A stretch of DNA of 64,000 bases from Adiantum capillus-veneris. Lineage: Eukaryota > Streptophyta > Polypodiopsida > Polypodiales > Pteridaceae. Below are positions 57,932 to 64,000 of this stretch, piece after piece; within the stretch, counting starts at the first letter, position 1, and every line of letters begins with the position of its first letter. The notes under the pieces were generated by a model. It was not told where the DNA came from. It did no database searches and saw only the letters and a program-made list of their open reading frames with translations. Position numbers and translations under genes: made by a program. The stretch is taken from assembly GCA_014529385.2 (NCBI GenBank), contig CM043950.1, positions 154,184,445-154,248,444 on the forward strand, read 5' to 3'.

Positions 57932-58158
57932 TGTTGGAATTAGGGTTGCAGAGAAACACACACAGCTTGGAGAAGACGAAGGAAGCTCAAGGCACACAAT
58001 AGAGAGTGTGTTACTTAGTGTGCAATGGAAAGATAGTTAGCCCTAGAGTGATGGGCGTATATACAATGCACGGGGGAAAAAACCTCCTAAAGAGGGAAAA
58101 AATGCCCCGGCGGTCCTAGTGTGTTCACACACATCACTACCACATGTATATGGTAACA
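57932..58158 (-). repeat. 5' LTR of the copia element
   Basis: 227 bp, one difference from the left LTR. TATA-like TATATAC (complement of GTATATA) near 58050. Confidence 0.93.
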
Positions 58159-58163
58159 CAAAT

Positions 58164-60452
58164 AACTATTGGACTATTCCTTAATCCTTAGATTAACAAA
58201 CAGCCCTTTTTGAGTCGTTTTTGGCCCTAATGAGAGAGGAAGCATATGTCAACGTATGATGCATGCAAGGAAGTAAACTCCTGGATAAGGGAGTGCCAAA
58301 ACATGAATGCCAGTTCATAAGTGCATGAAAAATTGTCCTAAGATCTCACTCAAATTTAAAAACATCTAAGCAAGGGTGGGAATGGAAGGAAAAGTGGATA
58401 GAAGGGCATGTGAATGGAAAAGGGGCTTAGAACATTCATTTTCTTCTTCAAAAGTTCCAAAAGAGTCCAAGTTCCGATGCTCACACTCTCATAGTTTGGA
58501 CTCTTTCACCTTTTCTTAGAACTCAAAGTTATTATTATTGAATAAGGAGGAAAAATTAGTCTTTGCTACATCGGTCATAGCTCAGCCATTCGATGTTGGA
58601 TTGCAAAAAAAGAAATTCAAAATTTAGCTCTTTTCAAGGTCTACAAATTTGTAGGAGAAATTGAAAGCTAATTCCTAGATTATAGAGGTCATTTGATGAG
58701 ATGATCAAAAATCGTCCAAAATTTCAGGAACCTCCTCTAGTATTCCATGTACTACTATGCTAAGGAGCTTCTTCTTATTAAGCTCATAGCCAAAATCCCT
58801 ATGGATTCCACTCCTTTTCTTTGCAATACACTTGTATTGATTATTCATGGATGCTTGGAAGAATAGGAAAATGATATATGATGAACAAAGAATCCGCTAA
58901 GTTGCTTGGGTCATGGAGATCTTAGCCTCCACGGTGTTAGTGTACTCAAGCTTCTCTTTGTTGCTCAAGAGCATGAGTAATGAAAAGCCTTTTAAGGGGG
59001 GGTCGGTCTTATAAAATCTGACCCTTGATTTTGTGTCATCTCATGTTAATTATCTTCTCCTTAATTTTGGTTATAACCATGCTTATGTGGAAATAATGCC
59101 TGGTTACGCACCCAAAACTGTAACCTGTGATAAGGTGAGTCTATGCTTAAATCAAGCTAAACCTTATTAAGGTTTCAATGAAAGTTTAGAAAACCGTTGT
59201 GCAATGCACTTCCTCACATTTGTGAAGTTATTTTAGGTCTAATTAGAAATTTTTCTAATAAATCTCTAAAACAGTCATTGGAAGCAATTGGACTATGTCA
59301 TCGCTTCCAAGAGAGTTACTCAAAATTGAGAAGTAACATTCATAGCACGCGGTCTATGATATGTTGATTATTTCTCTTAAATATGAAGGTATTCCATGGA
59401 TAAAAAAGAAGCAACCTTTAGTTGATATTCTTTTACCAAGTATTAAAGAAAGTAGCATGTTTATCCCATTTCAAACATTATGGCTTTGAAGTATTTCCTG
59501 GCATGGGACCAACTCAAGAGGAGCTCTCAAGGTCACTATGGCGACCAAAGTTGTGTGACACTTGCAAGGCACTTTGTGATTCATGCTTGTACAAAAGAAC
59601 AGGAGGTTTTATGTGCAATTGCTTCCACCAAAGCTCTTTGGAGCCAGCACCTGGAGTTGTGTTTCATCAACTAGGGGTTGGACCCTTTTGCACCAAGTCT
59701 CCGTAATCCTATGCTTTGCTTTTTATCAAAACCTTATATTTGTATGTGCTTGGTAGTTTAGCACTTTCAAGAGGAGAAAGGAGCACTCAAATCATTTTCA
59801 ATAATACTCTTAGAAGAAGGACAAGTATTGAACATATATGTGTCGAAAGGATTCCACCATGGACCTTAAGTAGGAACACAAGAGATGCTCATACCCTACT
59901 TCCTCCTTTGTTTGCTATGCCTCTCAACTTGACCATAAACCTTGAGCATAAGAAAACTAAAAGTTGAGATGCATTACTAATCAATGAGCATGCCTTTCTT
60001 ATAGCTAATCAACTTCTAGGGCCCTTCTTCTGCTCTTCACATCCAACTATGCTCAATTCGTCAAATTGAAGAGCAATCAAACACGAGGATACCTCAATAG
60101 CCCAACAACATCAACACCATGAAATTTTACTTAGAAGTCATGATGTTCTCTTCCGTTGCCCAATTAAAAATACTCTTAGGCAATGCTCACATGCAAGGCT
60201 TACTTGAACTCGAGCTATTTTAAACTATGTCATGGGTTTTTTTAGGCTTTCAAGAAGCTACATACGAGTAAGCCTCAAGTTAGAGCCTCTCAATATATAT
60301 TTTTTGATTCATTGGACTCTTTCATTTACCATATATTCTTGCAAAGTTTCCCTCCTAAGTTTCATTGCCTCATCCAAGTTCACTTTTGAGCCTATACTTG
60401 GCTAAAAATGCTCAAGGACATGCTCAAAGTGTCTAGTGGTGCACTAACTAGC

Positions 60453-60502
<50 letters not shown>

Positions 60503-60570
60503 ACTAATAATCAAGGATCTAATGATGATTCGGAAATTCTAATCATGCTAATGGATCTGATACCATACTT
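58164..60570. other. Unassigned region right of the copia element
   Basis: No protein domain recognised. Positions 58975-59040 ('AAAAGCCTTTTAAGGGGGG...TCGG') faintly resemble the end of the chromovirus LTRs and may be an old LTR of that superfamily. Frames at 59422-59967 show no family. A 45-bp GA array lies at 60453-60497. Confidence 0.35.
60453..60497. repeat. (GA)n microsatellite
   Basis: About 45 bp of GA. Confidence 0.92.
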
Positions 60571-60578
60571 TGATATTA

Positions 60579-61365
60579 TGGTGGATAAAGAAGAGTTGCA
60601 TTCACACTATTGACATGCTAATCACAACACTAATTGATCGATGAAAATTGAGTAGAGTGTAGACACAAAATGAACTAGATTACTTTGTTAAAATAAGTAT
60701 AAAAGAGATGCTTATATAGCACTAGAGAGGCATCTCTTGCTTACCTCATGCATGGTAGCTTGAAACAAGCTATTCTAAGTACCAAACTCAAATTTGCATA
60801 TTCAGGTGTTTGATTCATGCTTACATGACTCCTACATGTGATATTATTCTTTGGAAATGCTCTACATGGGATAGTCTATGACCAATGCCTCTTTTGAAAA
60901 TGCTACACATGCCATATGCCACTTAGGATGCCTAATAGAGTAGGGATATGCTCCATGGTGGCTCTGGGACAAAGCCTACAAAACTTACACAGCCTGTAGG
61001 CCTTTGAGTTGAGCTTTTGGGTCCACAAGTCCATTGAATCTCATTGACCTAAAGAAGCTCCCAAACTAGGCTTGCCAGAAACATTTTTCCTAAGAAAAGA
61101 ACTTAAGGGCATGCCTAAAACTCTCCCAGTTAATTGGTGAAATTTTGAAGCATTTGTGATCATTTACACCAGAACTTGTAAAATTTTGCCGATTTTCTTC
61201 CAGGCAAGCTCAAAATCTAGCCAAGACTTTGCAATTTTAGCCGATTAAAAGTACACTCAACCATTGTTTTTGCAACCATTGTCTTGAAGCTCCATAATCC
61301 ATTTCAACATGCTCAAGCTCTCAACTTAGCAAACTCCTTGTTGTGCCCAAGCTGACAACCATAGC
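60579..61365 (-). repeat. LTR-like sequence with adjoining primer-binding site
   Basis: GGATCTGATACCATA (60562-60576), a PBS complement, directly precedes TGATATTATGGTGG at 60579. A minus-strand TATA (complement of CTTATATAGCAC near 60715) and the phrase 'GAGGCATCTCTTGCTTACCTC' resemble the TR-GAG3 LTR layout. No partner LTR was found and the right end is a guess. Confidence 0.35.
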
Positions 61366-62280
61366 AGCTTTGATACCATTGGAAGGCAATGCATGTGTGT
61401 GTGTGTGCACACATAGATAGAGAGATAAATTTTATTATCGTCCTCCAAGGTCAAATATGACCCATTGTACCAAAAATGCATGTGATGGATGTACTACAAG
61501 TGGGGCTGATCATTGATTTTTGATGCTCCAAGATCGTGGTGATGAGAACGGCAATGGCGAGCCCGCACTCTGGTTGGGAGAGGAAAATGTGTAGGTCTAA
61601 GTCATGACTGAAAATGTGAGGAAAGCAAACTTGGATGTGAACAAAAGCTGAGCACTTTAGTAGTGTGTGGTACTTAGACTCTTGAACTTGCAGTGGGCAT
61701 AATGTGCATAGTCGATGGGATTCTTCTCCATTGCCCCAACACCCCAGCTCACATCGAAGGGAGTGGGAGCTAAGTTGAATGGCTATGATAGGGTGTGTTG
61801 TGGATAAGGGGATAGGTCAAGGATATAAGGGCCAGTATGGTTTCCTCTTTTGGTGAAGAACATGGTTTTTGTAGTTGGGGGAAATATGGGTGGTGTAATG
61901 TATGAAACGTGACGCTCGATGCTATAGAAAAGCTTCATTCATGTAGGGGTGTATTGAGACATCATATAGCAGGTATAATGCATCCGATCTTCCAAACCAC
62001 TTCTTTATATCTTGCATCCATCATGTGCTCAAGATCTTGCTTTTATTTTTTTGCTCGCTTTCCATGCAATTGTAGGAAGGCTTTGGGTGGAGCTCTCCAC
62101 AATAGATAGATGTATAGCTCCTTAATCTTGTATGATGAAAATTGAGATAAAGAGATAAACCTTGTACTCTCTCTTCCTCTCCCAAGGCTATATCTTACTT
62201 ATCGAGAATTCTCTCAACTTTCATCTCGCATTTGTCTGGTAGATTACTTGTACCAGGGTGGTTTTGGGTTTTTTAAAATT
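61366..62280. other. No gene recognised
   Basis: Starts at a TTTGATACCATTGGAAGGC motif followed by a TG microsatellite (61392-61408). Nothing further could be assigned before the LINE tail. Confidence 0.35.
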
Positions 62281-64000
62281 TTATTTATTTATTTATTTAT
62301 TTTGGAGGGGGAAGAGAGAGAGAGAGAAATGAAATGAAATGAAATGTTATATTAATGTCTTCAAAAGGCCATAATGACCTATGAGACTCGAAAGTTACAA
62401 AGTGGTGGATCTGATACCAAGTCAGAGTAACAAGATAACCTAGCAACAATACAAAACAAAGATATATATTATGGGGTCCTAAGTTGGTCGATGTGAGCCA
62501 GGCAAAAAAAAAAAAACTAAGCAAAAAATGGGCGGCTTGTTGGGATAGCTGAATCACAAGAGAACTAGCATCGGTCGTTGGTGAATCTCATCAATTTCCT
62601 CCATGGTTAGTAGTCTGACCGGGCGTCGTGCATGCCTGGCCAGTGTGCTCCGAATTTTCTTTCGTAGCCTCCGTCGATGCTGTGTAGTTCTTCGCAGTCG
62701 CGGGCGCCTGGATTTCCCCAGTTCAATCGCTCGGTCAATCAGTGTGCCTCTAGTGTGAGACGAGGGGGAGCTTTGTTGTGGGAGTGGCTCTTGCGGCTGT
62801 CTCGTGTCTGCTCTGAAGAAGTCTGTGATCCGTCTTTGAGACTGGCTAGCCTCACCATTCATCAGGCTCTCTCTGTGTCTGCGCAGCTCGAGCAAGAACA
62901 AACCCAGACATCTCTGATCTTCGTATCCCATGACTCTTAAGAGCGGTCCAAAACCCTCTCTGAACAAGCAATGGAAGCGGCCTCGTATCTCGTAGTAGAC
63001 GGGGCAGCAGCATGTATAGTGTAGCTCTGTCTCAGGTTCCATGTTACACAAGGGGCATGTCCTATCCTTTGCTGGTACTCCGCTGTATCTCCCAGTCTCA
63101 ATCTGCAACTGGTGAGAAGATGTGCGTAACTGTCCAATAGCACATCGTATCCCATGAGACAAGTGGGTATCCATGTATCTGGGTCCACAAAACCATCTTC
63201 CGTAAGCTGGAGAAGGTGGTCTCTGTAGAAAGCCATCTTCGTGCCCAATTCCTGTGCTGGTTGTATCCATGTCCTCCTGGTGTCTAGCTGGGTCAGGTCT
63301 TGGTGGATGAGCTTGGTGATCTCTGACTGTGTAAGAGTGAGAGATGGTGCATCTAATGAGTAATGGAATGGTGGCAGCCTGTCTATGCTGAACCCATGTG
63401 CCTGAAACCATGATGTCATCTCCCCATACCAGCATGTTGTATCTCCTTGTATGGCTACTTGTCGAGAGGATTCAAGTGCTATGCAACCATATCTGTCTCT
63501 AGGAAGTTCCCATGTGCGGTTTATGAAGGAGACTGATCTGGTGAGCGCCTCCACCACAAGTGGGGGGGCCACTAGCTCTGCTCGGATAATGGCCCGTGGT
63601 ACTGATGCCTTGGCTCTAATGAGCCGCGAAATCATAGAGACGAGAGGTTTCTCCATGTTCCCCCATCCGTCTGAGCGACCCGGCCTCCCGTGGTGATCCA
63701 ATGAAGGTCCCCATATCTCAGTTCCATAGAGCAATGTTGAAGCTACCAAAGTGTCGAAGAGCCAGAGCTTCGTCCGGGGCTCCTGAAATTGAACCTGTGA
63801 ACACATCCTCTCCAATCTACCCAATGCTGCGTGGGCTCTAGTAAGTCTCGTCTCCGCTGCTCTTCTGAGTGAGAATGCAGGTCCGCTAAAAACCACTCCA
63901 AGGTAAGTGTAAGCTTCTGTGTACTCCACAGTCTCCTGGCCGTATGTGAATGTAGGTGCTGACCTCCTGATCCACTGTGGGGTGGTATTAAACACCATAA
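62281..64000 (-). mobile_element. LINE (non-LTR retrotransposon) 3' part
   Basis: The minus strand carries the end of an ORF2-type reverse transcriptase reading from beyond the right edge, a 3' UTR of about 250 bp and a simple (AAAT)n tail (plus-strand TTTATTTATTTATT at 62281-62301), as expected for target-primed insertion. A TTGGTATCAGATCC motif inside the 3' UTR (62405-62418) looks like an LTR-element PBS but has no LTR next to it. 5'-truncated by the window edge only. Confidence 0.75.
62554..64000 (-). pseudogene. LINE ORF2 C-terminal region with zinc finger, PIP-box and basic tail
   Basis: From 63998 leftward: 'EAYTYLGVVFSG', 'LWLFDTLVASTLLYGTEIWG' (end of LINE RT and thumb). A frameshift near 63190 then leads to 'CAIGQLRTSSHQLQIETGRY' and the zinc-finger-like 'CPLCNMEPETELHYTCCCP', typical of the zf-RVT region. 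After a helical segment comes 'SQRRITDFFRA' at 62815-62838, matching the PCNA-interacting consensus QxxIxxFF, then an Arg-rich tail ('RRPRLRRTTQHRRRLRKKIR') to the stop at 62554. Makes cDNA at nicked target DNA in intact elements. One frameshift is visible. Confidence 0.8.

Larger units (their letters stand above)
53791..58158 (-). mobile_element. Near-intact Ty1/copia element, 4.37 kb, recent insertion
   Basis: Minus orientation. 227-bp LTRs 53791-54017 and 57932-58158 differ at one base (T/C at 54000 versus 58141). TSD CAAAT at 53786-53790 and 58159-58163. PBS complement CTCTGATACCAA (57919-57930) by the right LTR, polypurine complement AATCCCCCCTAGAGTG (54018) by the left. Gag, protease, integrase, the end of RT, and RNase H all lie in one frame interrupted only by three TAG codons (about 57036, 54888, 54309). 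The front of RT is missing. Needs help from other copies. Confidence 0.93.

Noticed and set aside
59422-59967. Open frames of 94, 64 and 83 codons taken as a possible gene
   Set aside because: They overlap in different frames, show no domain and are interrupted when read as one protein. Left unassigned.
62405-62418. Initiator-Met PBS-like motif as evidence of another LTR element
   Set aside because: No LTR end or polypurine tract adjoins it, and it lies inside the LINE 3' UTR.
62297-62557. 86-codon hydrophobic frame left of the LINE
   Set aside because: It lies in the LINE 3' UTR and ends in the simple tail; the hydrophobicity comes from T-rich sequence.

Overview
This window looks like nuclear DNA of a land plant with a large, transposon-dense genome. 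It has a two-exon translation initiation factor eIF1 gene of plant type. It also has Ty3/gypsy chromoviruses with a chromodomain, several Ty1/copia lineages primed by initiator tRNA-Met (TTGGTATCAGAGC, or its complement in minus elements), a LINE, MITE-like foldbacks and very long GA/CT arrays. The species cannot be fixed from the sequence. No organellar or bacterial features were seen.

Layout. 1-4.7 kb: wreckage of one chromovirus family, with a plus-strand LTR plus LTR fragment lying between minus-strand pol pieces. 4.7-7.9 kb: a partial and then a fuller copy of a duplicon made of chromovirus RNase H/integrase, a copia solo LTR, a 202-bp foldback and the eIF1 promoter. The fuller copy ends in exon 1 and intron of eIF1 copy 1, which has a stop at codon 3. 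7.88-19.36 kb: a full-length chromovirus sitting in the intron GA array of that copy, itself carrying a 2.69-kb gag-only LTR element (TR-GAG1) with identical LTRs and TSD TGGAA. 19.36-20.4 kb: exon 2 of eIF1 copy 1, cut just after its stop codon by chromovirus integrase. 20.4-25.05 kb: a second, internally deleted chromovirus. 25.06-27.3 kb: the second duplicon, ending in an intact eIF1 gene, the only apparently functional host gene in the window.

27.3-38.6 kb: intergenic DNA, a probable copia 5' LTR, two more TR-GAG-type elements (29.87-33.06 and 34.16-36.92 kb) and copia gag remnants, one of them split by TR-GAG3. 38.66-44.57 kb: about 5.9 kb with TIR-like ends that interrupts a second copia. 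It carries fragments of a tropinone-reductase-like SDR gene, a possible streptogramin-lyase-like fragment and strong palindromes, and resembles a gene-capturing (Pack-type) DNA transposon. 44.57-46.0 kb: copia protease/integrase remnant joined to a gypsy integrase tail. 48.63-52.74 kb: a 4.1-kb LTR element with TSD GTTTT whose only coding is gag-protease. 52.7-53.4 kb: possible exons of an unrecognised gene. 53.79-58.16 kb: an almost intact 4.37-kb copia (LTRs differ at 1 of 227 positions, TSD CAAAT) with three in-frame TAG stops and an in-frame loss of the front of the reverse transcriptase. 62.28-64 kb: the 3' end of a LINE with a C-terminal PIP-box.

Most coding is therefore transposon-derived. 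The eIF1 pair shows the order of events: duplication of eIF1 with its upstream TE debris, decay of copy 1, chromovirus insertion into its intron, then a very recent TR-GAG insertion into that chromovirus.
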